NCBI RefSeq assembly: GCF_902506505.1
Contig: NZ_LR733406.1
Coordinates: forward strand, 868,001-932,000
Source: Pseudomonas sp. 8AS
GTDB taxonomy: Bacteria > Pseudomonadota > Gammaproteobacteria > Pseudomonadales > Pseudomonadaceae
DNA length: 64,000 bases
Direction of reading: 5' to 3'
The translations under genes and the position numbers were made by a program. Below, in pieces: positions 1-7,829 of the stretch. Numbering within the stretch: the first letter of the stretch is position 1; the number at the start of each line of letters is the position of its first letter. The notes under the pieces are model-generated. The model saw only the letters and a list, made by a program, of their open reading frames with translations, did no database searches and was not told the DNA's origin.

Positions 1-53
1 CGCGGGCGCACCGGGAGCGGTGCCGAGAGGGGCTCGCCGAGGCGAGTACATCT

Positions 54-139
54 TGTTCCCTACGCAGGCCTTAACCTGATCAGGTTCAACGGGATCCGGA
101 ACTTTCCGATCTCAGCCCATGCTTCTGGGCACCCCGACA
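54..139 (-). promoter_or_regulatory. TPP (thiamine pyrophosphate) riboswitch aptamer
   Basis: Read on the minus strand, this stretch carries the conserved TPP aptamer blocks in order: GGGGTGCCC, then GGGCTGAGAT, then the highly conserved TTGAACCTGATCAGGTTAA, and a closing GCGTAGGGAACA. It binds thiamine pyrophosphate and lowers expression of thiamine-synthesis genes. The regulated gene lies beyond position 1; in Pseudomonas it is expected to be thiC, which sits beside a tolC-like gene. Positions 1-53 would be the expression platform and contain two short hairpins (CTCGCC/GGCGAG and GCACCG/CGGTGC). The aptamer is seen directly; the target gene is inferred. Confidence 0.93.
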
Positions 140-179
140 AGAACAGTCGGCAGTCTAATCAAGCGGCCGGCAGAACACC

Positions 180-346
180 AATGCGGCGCCCGCCCGGCCG
201 GGCGCGTTTGGTCGGAAAGACGGCCCATTGTTGCAGTGAGGCAACAAAGCTAGTTGCAAACTAGGCTACCGTCGTGCCGGTTGCGCCTTGACCACCGCAG
301 GCCGCGCCCTTAGCCTTGCCCGATTACCACGTATCTAGGACTGATC
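180..346 (+). promoter_or_regulatory. Promoter region of the tolC-like gene
   Basis: This gap lies between the divergent riboswitch leader and the tolC-like gene. It holds a near-palindrome around CTAGTTGCAAACTAG and a TAGGCT hexamer (262-267) of the sort often seen as a Pseudomonas -10 element, but no good -35 at normal spacing. A small hairpin (GTTGC/GCAAC) lies just upstream. The promoter assignment is a guess based on position and the -10-like hexamer. Confidence 0.3.
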
Positions 347-1804
347 ATGCTACGCAGACTCTCTCTGGCGCTCGCAGTAGCTTCCGCCGCATCCGGACTG
401 GCCTGGGCCGAAGAGGCCCCGCTGAGCAGCAAGACCGGCCTGGTGACTGTCTACAAGGAAGCCGTCGACAACAACGCCGACCTCGCCGCCGCCCGCGCCA
501 ACTATGCCGCCATCAGCGAAGTGGTGCCGCAGGCCCGCGCCGGCTTGCTGCCGAACATTTCCGGCGGCGCCGACATGACCAATACCGATACCGACGTGGA
601 TACCACCAACGGCACGGCTTCGTTGGCGCGCAGCGGTCTGTCCTACCAGGCCAACCTGGCCCAGCCGCTGTTCCGCGCCGATCGCTGGTTCCAGCTCAAG
701 GCGGCCAAGGCCACCGACCAGCAGTACGCCCTGCAGCTGTCGGCCACCGAACAGAACCTGATCCTGCAGAGCGCCGAGACCTACTTCGCCGTGCTGCGCG
801 CCCAGGACACCCTGGCCTCGACCAAGGCCGAAGAAGCGGCCTTCAAGCGCCAGCTGGACCAGGCCAACGAGCGTTTCGACGTCGGCCTGTCGGACAAGAC
901 CGACGTGCTTGAAGCCCAGGCCGGTTACGACACCTCCCGCGCCAACCGCATCATCGCCGAACGCAACGTGGAGGACGCCTTCCAGGCCCTGGTCACCCTG
1001 ACCAACCACGAGTACGCCGCGATCGAGGGCATCCAGCACACCCTGCCGATCCTGGCGCCGGTGCCGAATGACGCCAAGGCCTGGGTCGACACCGCCGCCC
1101 AGCAGAACCTCAACCTGCAGTCCAGCAACTATGCGGTGGACGCGGCCGAGGAAACCCTGCGCCAGCGCAAGTCCGGCCATGCGCCGACCCTGGACGCCGT
1201 GGCCCAGTACCAGAAGGGCGACAACGACTCGCTGGGCTTCACCAATAGCAACGCCAACAACCTGCCTGGCGCTTCGCGCTATGACGGCGATGCCGAGCAG
1301 ACCACCATCGGCCTGCAACTGAATATCCCGATCTACAGCGGCGGCCTGACCAGCTCGCAAGTGCGCGAGGCCTACCAGCGCCTGAGCCAGAGCGAGCAGG
1401 AGCGCGAGAGCCTGCGTCGGCAGATCGTCGAGAACACCCGCAACCTGCACCGCGCGGTGAACACCGACGTGGAAACCGTGCAGGCGCGCAAGCAGTCGAT
1501 CATCTCCAACCAGAGCGCCCTGGAAGCCACCGAAATCGGCTACCAGGTCGGTACCCGCAACATCGTCGACGTGCTCGATGCCCAGCGCCAGCTGTACAGC
1601 TCGGTACGCAACTACAACGATGCGCGCTACGACTACATCCTCAACAACCTGCGCCTGAAGCAGGCCGCCGGCACTCTGGCGCCGTCCGACCTGGAGGCGC
1701 TGTCCGCCTTCCTCAAGCCGGACTACAACCCGGACCAGGATTTCCTGCCGCCGGACCTGGCCAAGGCCGCCGAAGCCCAGCTGCGCGGCAAGTCGGACTA
1801 CTGA
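347..1804 (+). CDS. tolC: TolC family outer membrane efflux protein
   Basis: The 485-residue protein is an outer membrane channel of the TolC type, which forms a trimeric beta-barrel with a periplasmic alpha-helical tunnel and serves RND/MFS/ABC efflux pumps or type I secretion. A Sec signal peptide is visible (MLRRLSLALAVASAASGLAWA, cleavage after about residue 21). Long heptad-rich helices follow (around 110-230 and 320-430). The repeat 'VGTRNIVDVLDAQRQLY' near residue 400 is a hallmark of TolC homologues, and the length fits the family. No inner-membrane pump gene is adjacent, so it probably serves pumps encoded elsewhere. It is followed by a strong terminator. Which pump it serves cannot be told from sequence. 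Confidence 0.9.
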   Translation: MLRRLSLALAVASAASGLAWAEEAPLSSKTGLVTVYKEAVDNNADLAAARANYAAISEVVPQARAGLLPNISGGADMTNTDTDVDTTNGTASLARSGLSYQANLAQPLFRADRWFQLKAAKATDQQYALQLSATEQNLILQSAETYFAVLRAQDTLASTKAEEAAFKRQLDQANERFDVGLSDKTDVLEAQAGYDTSRANRIIAERNVEDAFQALVTLTNHEYAAIEGIQHTLPILAPVPNDAKAWVDTAAQQNLNLQSSNYAVDAAEETLRQRKSGHAPTLDAVAQYQKGDNDSLGFTNSNANNLPGASRYDGDAEQTTIGLQLNIPIYSGGLTSSQVREAYQRLSQSEQERESLRRQIVENTRNLHRAVNTDVETVQARKQSIISNQSALEATEIGYQVGTRNIVDVLDAQRQLYSSVRNYNDARYDYILNNLRLKQAAGTLAPSDLEALSAFLKPDYNPDQDFLPPDLAKAAEAQLRGKSDY

Positions 1805-1821
1805 GTCGACACCTCCACGAG

Positions 1822-1847
1822 AAAGCCCGGAAACTCCGGGCTTTTTT
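1822..1847 (+). terminator. Rho-independent terminator of the tolC-like gene
   Basis: A 9-bp stem AAAGCCCGG / CCGGGCTTT with loop AAACT is followed by a T-run, 18 bases after the tolC-like stop codon. This is a textbook intrinsic terminator on the plus strand. Confidence 0.9.
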
Positions 1848-1900
1848 ATGCGCGCCGCTGTGCCGGCAGGAGGCGGCGCACCCTACTGGTTGCTAGCGGG

Positions 1901-3136
1901 TCATCTGTTCAGCCACTGCAGCACCCCCAGCCCGGCCGCGCGGCCGCTGGCGAAGCAGGCGGTGAGCAGGTAGCCGCCGGTCGGCGCTTCCCAGTCGAGC
2001 ATCTCGCCGGCGCAGAACACGCCGGGCAGCTGGCGCAGCATCAGATTCGAATCCAGTTGCTCGAACGGCACGCCACCGGCGCTGCTGATCGCCTCGTCCA
2101 GCGGTCGCGGGCGCAGCAGGGTCAGCGGCAGGGCCTTGATCGCCGCCGCCAGCAGGGCCGGATCGGCGAACTGCGCAGGACTGGTCAGCTCGCGCAGCAG
2201 CGCGGCCTTGACCCCGTCGAGGCCCAGCTGGCTGTGCAGGTGCTTGGCCATGGAGCGGGAACCGCGCGGCTTGGCCAGCAGCTGGCTGACCTTCTCCAGC
2301 GAGCGATCCGGCTGCAGGTCGAGGTGCAGGGTGGCGCTGCCGGCCTGGTTGATTCGCTCGCGGATGGCGGCCGAGAGGGCATACACCAGGCTGCCTTCCA
2401 CCCCTTTGGCGGTGAGGATGAACTCGCCGCGCCGCGCCGGTTCGTCGTCCAGGGCCAGGGCCACGTTCTTCAACGGCGCACCGGCGAACTTGTCGCGCAG
2501 GTGCTCACTCCATCCCGCCACCTCGAAACCGCAGTTGGCCGGCTGCAGCGGCGCGATGCTCAGCCCGCGCCGTTCCAGCAGCGGCACCCAGGCGCCGTCG
2601 GAGCCCAGGCGCGCCCAGCTGCCGCCACCGAGGGCCAGCACGCAGGCGTCGGCGCGCAACGCCTGTTCACCGTCGCTGGTCTGCAGGCGCAGGCTGCCAT
2701 CGGCGTTCCAGCCCAGCCAGCGGCTGCGCGTGTGCAGGCGCACGCCGGCTTCGCGCAGGCGCTTGAGCCAGGCGCGCAACAGCGGGGCGGCCTTCATGTC
2801 GCTGGGGAACACGCGGCCGGAGGTGCCGACGAAGGTGTCGATGCCCAGGCCGTGAATCCAGGCGCGCAGGGCGTCGGCATCGAAGTCGGCGAGCAGGTGG
2901 GCGATCTCCGCGCGGCGCTCGCGGTAGCGCGACAGAAAGGATTCTTTTGCTTCCGAATGGGTGATGTTCATCCCGCCGACCCCGGCCAGGAGGAACTTGC
3001 GCCCCAGCGAGGGCATGGCGTCGTACAGCTCGACGCGCACGCCGGCATTGGCCAGCACTTCGGCCGCCATCAGCCCGGCGGGACCGCCACCGATGATGGC
3101 GACAGAGGACTGCTTGGCTGGGCTGGGCTGGGTCAT
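1901..3136 (-). CDS. YhiN/HI0933-like FAD-dependent oxidoreductase (TIGR03862-type)
   Basis: The 411-residue flavoprotein has an N-terminal dinucleotide-binding fold (VAIIGGGPAGLMAAE, residues 12-26), followed by the family block 'GRKFLLAGVGGMNITHSE' that marks HI0933/YhiN proteins. Near the C-terminus 'PGVFCAGEMLDWEAPTGGYLL' completes the FAD site. These proteins are conserved but their substrate is not established; they are related to the BaiN group. The start ATG at 3136 gives the flavin motif its normal N-terminal position. The gene points the same way as the downstream-lying histone-deacetylase-like gene and may share its transcript (33-bp gap). Confidence 0.88.
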   Translation of the reverse strand: MTQPSPAKQSSVAIIGGGPAGLMAAEVLANAGVRVELYDAMPSLGRKFLLAGVGGMNITHSEAKESFLSRYRERRAEIAHLLADFDADALRAWIHGLGIDTFVGTSGRVFPSDMKAAPLLRAWLKRLREAGVRLHTRSRWLGWNADGSLRLQTSDGEQALRADACVLALGGGSWARLGSDGAWVPLLERRGLSIAPLQPANCGFEVAGWSEHLRDKFAGAPLKNVALALDDEPARRGEFILTAKGVEGSLVYALSAAIRERINQAGSATLHLDLQPDRSLEKVSQLLAKPRGSRSMAKHLHSQLGLDGVKAALLRELTSPAQFADPALLAAAIKALPLTLLRPRPLDEAISSAGGVPFEQLDSNLMLRQLPGVFCAGEMLDWEAPTGGYLLTACFASGRAAGLGVLQWLNR

Positions 3137-3169
3137 TGCGGATGATCGATGAGGAAACGGGGCGCCATT

Positions 3170-4084
3170 CTAACCGAGCATGCCGTCCAGTACCCGCTGG
3201 GCGCTGTGATGGAGGATGCCGTGGCGCCGCGCCAGGGCCGCGCGGTCCTTGTCGTAGCCGCCGCCGATCAGGCCGACCACGGGGATCTCGCGTTCCAGGC
3301 AATGGCGCAGCACCGCCTCGTCGCGGGCGGCGATGCCGGCGTCGGTGAGTTGCAGGTGGCCGAGGGCGTCGTTCTGGTGCACATCGACGCCGGCGTCATA
3401 CAGCACGATATCCGGCTGGTAGAGGGCCAGCAGGTAGCCGAGGCTGTCGTTGACCACCTTGAGGTAGTCGGCATCGCCCATGCCGATCGGCAGGCCGATG
3501 TCCCAGTCGCTGCTGGCCTTGCGCGCCGGGAAGTTCTTCTCGCAGTGCAGCGACACGGTGATGGCGTCGGGCACCTGTTCCAGGATGCGCGCGGTGCCGT
3601 CGCCCTGGTGCACGTCGCAGTCGTAGATCAGCACGCGCCCGGCCTGGCCGCTTTCCAGCAGATGCAGGGCCACCACCGCCAGGTCATTGAAGATGCAGAA
3701 GCCGGACGCATGGTCGAAGTGCGCATGGTGGGTGCCGCCGGCCAGGTGGCAGGCCACGCCGTGCTGCAGGGCCAGCTGGGCGGCCAGCAGCGAGCCGCCC
3801 ACTGCGCGCACGGTGCGCCGTGCCAGGGCTTCACTCCAGGGCAGGCCGAGGCGGCGCTGCTCCTGCGTGGTCAAGTCGCCAGCGAGGAAGCGCTCGATAT
3901 AGGCCGGGCAATGGGCCAGGGCGAGGATCTCCGCCGGGCAGATCTGCGGGCGCTGCAGTTCGCTGTCGGTCGTCAGGCCGCTGTCCACCAGGTGGTCGCG
4001 CAGCAGGCGGAACTTCTCCATGGGAAAGCGGTGATTGGCCGGGAAGGGCGGGCTGTAGTCGTCGTGGTAGACCAGCGGCAGCAT
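3170..4084 (-). CDS. Histone deacetylase-like amidohydrolase
   Basis: The 304-residue protein is of the AcuC/HDAC superfamily, which contains zinc hydrolases that remove acetyl or related groups from lysines, polyamines or small amides. The catalytic pair appears in 'GGTHHAHFDHASGFCIFND' (around 131-149). Zinc ligands are in 'YDCDVHQGDGT' (D and H) and in 'YDAGVDVHQND' (D). The final 'GLIGGGY' matches the family's C-terminal glycine loop. At 304 residues it belongs to the short bacterial group rather than the 340-370-residue polyamine deacetylases. Substrate unknown; the linked flavoprotein offers no clear clue. Confidence 0.9.
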   Translation of the reverse strand: MLPLVYHDDYSPPFPANHRFPMEKFRLLRDHLVDSGLTTDSELQRPQICPAEILALAHCPAYIERFLAGDLTTQEQRRLGLPWSEALARRTVRAVGGSLLAAQLALQHGVACHLAGGTHHAHFDHASGFCIFNDLAVVALHLLESGQAGRVLIYDCDVHQGDGTARILEQVPDAITVSLHCEKNFPARKASSDWDIGLPIGMGDADYLKVVNDSLGYLLALYQPDIVLYDAGVDVHQNDALGHLQLTDAGIAARDEAVLRHCLEREIPVVGLIGGGYDKDRAALARRHGILHHSAQRVLDGMLG

Positions 4085-4128
4085 AATGGGAGCTCTCGCA
4101 GGCTTTCGAAAAAATGGCAGCCCAGTAT

Positions 4129-4683
4129 ATGACCACGATCCTGACCAGCGAGCGCCTAATCCTGCGCCCCTGGCGCGACGACGATCTCGATGCCCTGGCG
4201 CAGCTGTGCGCCGATCCCGAGGTGATGGCGCATTTCCCCGCCGTGCTGGACCGCACCGGCAGCGCCGAGCTGCTTGGCAGGTTGATGGCGCATCAGGTCG
4301 AGCATGGCTTCACCTTCTGGGCGCTGGAGCGGTGCGCGGACGGTGTCGTCATCGGCTTTAGCGGGCTGGCGCGAGTCGGCTTCGCCGCGCCCTTCGTGCC
4401 GGCGGTGGAGATCGGCTGGCGCCTGGCCCGGCCGTTCTGGGGGCAGGGCTATGCGCTGGAGGCGGCGCGGCGTTCGCTGCGGTTTGCCTTCGAAGAACTC
4501 GGCCTGGAGCAGGTGGTGGCCTTTACCGTGCAGGCCAACCGGCGCTCCTGGGGGCTGATGGAGCGCCTGGGCATGCACCGCGACCCGACCGCCGACTTCG
4601 AGCATCCGAACCTGCCTTCCGGGCATCCGTTGCGCCCGCATTGGCTCTATCGCCTCAAGCGGGAGGACTGGTATGGACGCTGA
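4129..4683 (+). CDS. GNAT family N-acetyltransferase (RimJ/RimL type)
   Basis: The protein of about 184 residues opens with the RimJ/RimL signature 'TSERLILRPWRDDDLDAL'. It then has 'IGWRLARPFWGQGYALEAAR' (acetyl-CoA-binding motif A with the R/Q-x-x-G-x-A pattern) and 'VQANRRSWGLMERLGM', the conserved Asn/Ser region. It would transfer acetyl from acetyl-CoA to an amine; the substrate is unknown. The start is uncertain: ATG at 4114 adds five residues, but the protein family begins near the ATG at 4129. Its stop overlaps the start of the following nitroreductase by 11 bases, so the two are translationally coupled. Confidence 0.87.
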   Translation: MTTILTSERLILRPWRDDDLDALAQLCADPEVMAHFPAVLDRTGSAELLGRLMAHQVEHGFTFWALERCADGVVIGFSGLARVGFAAPFVPAVEIGWRLARPFWGQGYALEAARRSLRFAFEELGLEQVVAFTVQANRRSWGLMERLGMHRDPTADFEHPNLPSGHPLRPHWLYRLKREDWYGR

Positions 4684-6286
4684 GCAGCAGGTGCGCGCCT
4701 ACCACGAACTCAGCAAGCACGCGCCAGATGGCTATGCGCCGGGCCCCGGCCAGCTCGACTGGGCGACCCAGCCGGCACCGTTTCGCCGCTACGCCGGGGC
4801 GCGGCTGGTCGAGCTGTGGCAGCGCCCGCAGGAGGAATCACCGGCTTACGACGCGGTGTTTGCCGGGCCGATTGGCGCGCCGGCCGAGCTGAACCGCGGC
4901 AGCCTTTCACAGCTGCTGTACGACAGCCTGGCTCTGTCGGCCTGGAAGGAGGCGGGCGGCAATCGCTGGGCGCTGCGGGTCAACCCGTCGTCCGGCAACC
5001 TGCACCCGACCGAGGCCTACCTGCTGCTGCCGCCTGGGGTGCTGGGCGAGGCCGGCATGCTGGCCCACTATGCGCCCGATCAGCATGCCCTGGAGCTGCG
5101 GACCGAGCTGCCGCCTGCGCTGGGCGAGCAGCTTCGGGCAGCGTTGCCAGCGGGGGGATTTCTGCTGGGCCTGGCCAGCATCCCCTGGCGCGAGGCGTGG
5201 AAGTATGGCGAGCGCGCCTACCGTTACTGCCAGCACGACCTCGGTCACGCCCTGGCCTGCCTGAGCATCGCCGCCGCCATCCAGGGCTGGCAGGTGCGCC
5301 TGCTGCGCGGGGTAGCGGAAGAGCGTTTGGATGGCCTGCTCGGCCTGGATCGCGAGGGCTTCCACGAAGCCGAGCACGCCGACTGCCTGCTATGGGTCGG
5401 CCCAGCGCAGGCGGACGAGTTCAAGCTGCCGAACAGCCTGCTCGACGGCCTGGCCGCGCTGGAGATGGCCGGCACGCCCAATCGGCTGTCGCGCCACTAC
5501 CGCGACTGGCCGGAGCTGGCGCGGGTGCAGGTATTGTGCCGCGCGCCAGGATTGCCGCCGGTTGACTGGGCGGCGCCGGCGGGCCTGCTGGCCACGGACA
5601 ACCCCGGCCTGCCGCTGCGCCCGATCCTGCACCGGCGGCGCAGCGCCCAGGCCTTCGACGGCCGTAGCGGCATCCACGCCGAGCTGCTGTTCGCCTGGCT
5701 GCGGCGCCTGCTGCCGGGCCATTCGCCGGTACCTTTCGCCGTGCTCGGCGCGCCGGCCCAGGTCGATTTGCTGCTGTTCGTCCACCGCGTGCAGGGCCTG
5801 GAGCCCGGCCTGTACTGGCTGGCGCGCAGCGACGGGCAAGCCCAGCCAGATGGGCTGCGTGCGGATTTCCTCTGGCAGCCTGCGCATGCCGAGCTACCGC
5901 TGTATCGCCTGCTGCAAGGCGATGCCCGTGGCCTGGCCGGTTTCCTGTCCTGTGGCCAGGACATCGCCAGCGACGGCTGCCTGGCCCTGGCCATGCTGGC
6001 GCGCTTCGATGCGGCGCTGACCGAGGGGCCGTGGTGCTATCCGCGGCTGTACTGGGAATGCGGGCAGATCGGCCAGTTGCTGTACCTGGAGGCCGAGGCG
6101 GCGGGCCTGTCCGGTACCGGGATCGGCTGTTTCTTCGACGATCAGGTACATGAATTGCTCGAACTGGCCGACAGCCGCTGGCAAAGCCTTTACCATTTCA
6201 CCATTGGCCGCGCGGTGTGGGATGAGCGTCTCTCCTCGCAGCCGGCCTATCCCGTATTGCGCGGCCCCGAGGGAGGGGAATCATGA
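4673..6286 (+). CDS. SagB/ThcOx-type tandem nitroreductase
   Basis: The 537-residue protein holds two nitroreductase-fold halves. The N-terminal half contains 'ALRVNPSSGNLHPTEAYLLL' (about 100-119), the FMN-binding signature of SagB/ThcOx dehydrogenases. The C-terminal half starts near residue 315 ('LHRRRSAQAFDG') and ends with 'GLSGTGIGCFFDDQVHELLEL'. SagB enzymes oxidise azolines to azoles in peptide natural products, but many stand-alone relatives exist and no cyclodehydratase or precursor peptide is seen here. It overlaps GNAT upstream (11 bases) and tesB downstream (ATGA), so all are probably one operon. Function beyond FMN-dependent oxidoreductase is not claimed. Confidence 0.82.
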   Translation: MDAEQQVRAYHELSKHAPDGYAPGPGQLDWATQPAPFRRYAGARLVELWQRPQEESPAYDAVFAGPIGAPAELNRGSLSQLLYDSLALSAWKEAGGNRWALRVNPSSGNLHPTEAYLLLPPGVLGEAGMLAHYAPDQHALELRTELPPALGEQLRAALPAGGFLLGLASIPWREAWKYGERAYRYCQHDLGHALACLSIAAAIQGWQVRLLRGVAEERLDGLLGLDREGFHEAEHADCLLWVGPAQADEFKLPNSLLDGLAALEMAGTPNRLSRHYRDWPELARVQVLCRAPGLPPVDWAAPAGLLATDNPGLPLRPILHRRRSAQAFDGRSGIHAELLFAWLRRLLPGHSPVPFAVLGAPAQVDLLLFVHRVQGLEPGLYWLARSDGQAQPDGLRADFLWQPAHAELPLYRLLQGDARGLAGFLSCGQDIASDGCLALAMLARFDAALTEGPWCYPRLYWECGQIGQLLYLEAEAAGLSGTGIGCFFDDQVHELLELADSRWQSLYHFTIGRAVWDERLSSQPAYPVLRGPEGGES

Positions 6287-7152
6287 GTCAAGTGCTGGAA
6301 GATCTGGTGGCCCTGCTGAGCCTGGAGCAGATCGAGGAAAACCTGTTCCGCGGCCTGAGCCAGGACCTCGGCTTCCGTCAGCTGTTCGGTGGCCAGGTGC
6401 TCGGCCAGTGCGTGTCGGCGGCCAGCCAGACGGTGGAGGAGGCGCGCCATGTGCACTCCCTGCACGGCTACTTCCTGCGCCCCGGCGATGCCAGCCTGCC
6501 GGTGGTGTACAGCGTCGAGCGGGTGCGCGACGGTGGCAGCTTCAGCACCCGGCGGGTCACGGCGATCCAGAAGGGCCAGCCGATCTTCACCTGCGCGGCG
6601 TCCTTCCAGTCTGACGAGCAGGGCTTCAGCCACCAGTTGCCGATGCCCGAGGTGCCCGGCCCGGAAGGCCTGGCCACGGAAACCGAGCTGGCCCGCCAGG
6701 TGGCGCACCTGATCCCGGAACGCATGCGTGAGCGCATGACCAGCGACAAGCCGATCGAGATCCGCCCGGTGACGCGCATCAACCCCTTCGCCCCCGAGCC
6801 GTGCGAACCGGTCAAGCATGTCTGGTTCCGCGCCGCCGGTATGCTGCCGGCCGAGCCGCAGCTGCACAAGCTGCTGCTGGCCTACGCCAGCGACTTCAAC
6901 CTGCTGACCACCTCGATGCTGCCCCACGGCGTCTCGGTGTTCCAGAAGTTCATGCAGGTCGCCAGCCTCGACCATGCCCTGTGGTTCCATGGCGACCTGC
7001 GCATGGACGACTGGCTGCTGTACGCCATGGACAGCCCCTGGGCCGGCAACGCCCGCGGCTTTGCCCGCGCCAGCATCTTCAACCGTGCCGGCCAGTTGGT
7101 GGCGTCGTCCTGCCAGGAGGGGCTGGTGCGCCTGCGCGAGGACTGGAAGTGA
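6283..7152 (+). CDS. tesB: Acyl-CoA thioesterase II
   Basis: The 289-residue protein has the double hot-dog fold of TesB, hydrolysing medium- to long-chain acyl-CoAs to free acid and CoA in the cytoplasm. By hand alignment to the E. coli enzyme from memory, catalytic positions correspond to D204 (in 'ASDFNLL'), residue 228 (Ser here, Thr in E. coli) and Q278 (in 'CQEGLVR'). Other family marks are 'LHGYFLRPGD' and 'GGSFSTRRVTAIQ'. The start overlaps the nitroreductase stop (ATGA) and the stop overlaps the GTG of the HAD gene, which is strong evidence for translational coupling. Confidence 0.94.
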   Translation: MSQVLEDLVALLSLEQIEENLFRGLSQDLGFRQLFGGQVLGQCVSAASQTVEEARHVHSLHGYFLRPGDASLPVVYSVERVRDGGSFSTRRVTAIQKGQPIFTCAASFQSDEQGFSHQLPMPEVPGPEGLATETELARQVAHLIPERMRERMTSDKPIEIRPVTRINPFAPEPCEPVKHVWFRAAGMLPAEPQLHKLLLAYASDFNLLTTSMLPHGVSVFQKFMQVASLDHALWFHGDLRMDDWLLYAMDSPWAGNARGFARASIFNRAGQLVASSCQEGLVRLREDWK

Positions 7153-7739
7153 GGTTGCACGAGGCGCGCCACTGGGTGTTCGACATGGACGGCACCCTGA
7201 CCATCGCCGTGCATGACTTCGAGGCGATCAAGCGCGCGCTGGAAATCCCCGCCAGCGACGACATCCTCCATCACCTGGCCGCCCTGCCGGCGGACGAGGC
7301 AGCAGCCAAGCATGCCTGGCTGCTCGAGCACGAACGCGAGCTGGCCCTGGCCGCGCAGCCGGCGCCGGGAGCCGTGGCGCTGGTGCGCGAACTGCAGCAG
7401 CGCGACTGCCGCCTCGGCATCCTCACCCGCAATGCCCATGAACTGGCGCTGCTGACCCTGCAGGCGATCGGCCTCGGCGACTGTTTCGCTACGGCCGACG
7501 TGGTCGGTCGCGACGAGGCCCCGCCCAAACCGCACCCCGGCGGCCTGCTGCAGCTGGCCGGGCAATGGCAGGTGGCGCCGCAGCAGCTGGTGATGGTCGG
7601 TGACTACCGCTTCGACCTCGACTGCGCCCGCGCCGCCGGCGCCTTCGGCGTGCTGGTCAACCTGCCGGACAATCCCTGGCCGGAACTGACCGACTGCTTC
7701 GCCGTGGACTGTCACGCCCTGCTCGGCCACCTGCAGTAG
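7149..7739 (+). CDS. HAD superfamily phosphatase (IA-like)
   Basis: I place the start at GTG 7149, overlapping the tesB stop by four bases; this gives 196 residues and puts HAD motif I near the N-terminus. Motif I is 'VFDMDGTL' (nucleophile and acid/base Asp), motif II is in 'LGILTRNA', the Lys of motif III is in 'APPKPHPGG', and motif IV is 'VMVGDYRFDLDCARAAG'. A helical cap of about 60 residues separates motifs I and II, as in phosphoglycolate-phosphatase-like enzymes. It probably dephosphorylates a small metabolite; the substrate is unknown. It is last gene of the GNAT-nitroreductase-tesB-HAD run. Confidence 0.88.
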   Translation: MRLHEARHWVFDMDGTLTIAVHDFEAIKRALEIPASDDILHHLAALPADEAAAKHAWLLEHERELALAAQPAPGAVALVRELQQRDCRLGILTRNAHELALLTLQAIGLGDCFATADVVGRDEAPPKPHPGGLLQLAGQWQVAPQQLVMVGDYRFDLDCARAAGAFGVLVNLPDNPWPELTDCFAVDCHALLGHLQ

Positions 7740-7788
7740 ACGATCCTGCAGGTGGCGCCGCGCGCACCAGCGGCCGCGCGCAGGCCCC

Positions 7789-7810
7789 GGTGCGCACGGC
7801 GCACCCTACG
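7789..7810. repeat. Dispersed repeat, GGTGCGCACGGCGCACC family
   Basis: This palindromic element (GGTGCGC-ACG-GCGCACC followed by CTACG) lies between the HAD gene and the convergent acyl-CoA synthetase. Close copies occur at 10844-10905, with decayed ones near 16035 and 21944. It is one of the short intergenic repeats common in Pseudomonas genomes, seen here directly by sequence match. Confidence 0.75.
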
Positions 7811-7829
7811 TTGGGCAGAGCCGCACTCT

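Noticed and set aside
350..1450. Long open frames antisense to the tolC-like gene and to many other genes
   Set aside because: In GC-rich DNA with strong third-position bias, opposite-strand frames stay open by chance. These have low-complexity R/A/G/P-rich or H/Q/V-rich products and no ribosome binding site or family motif.
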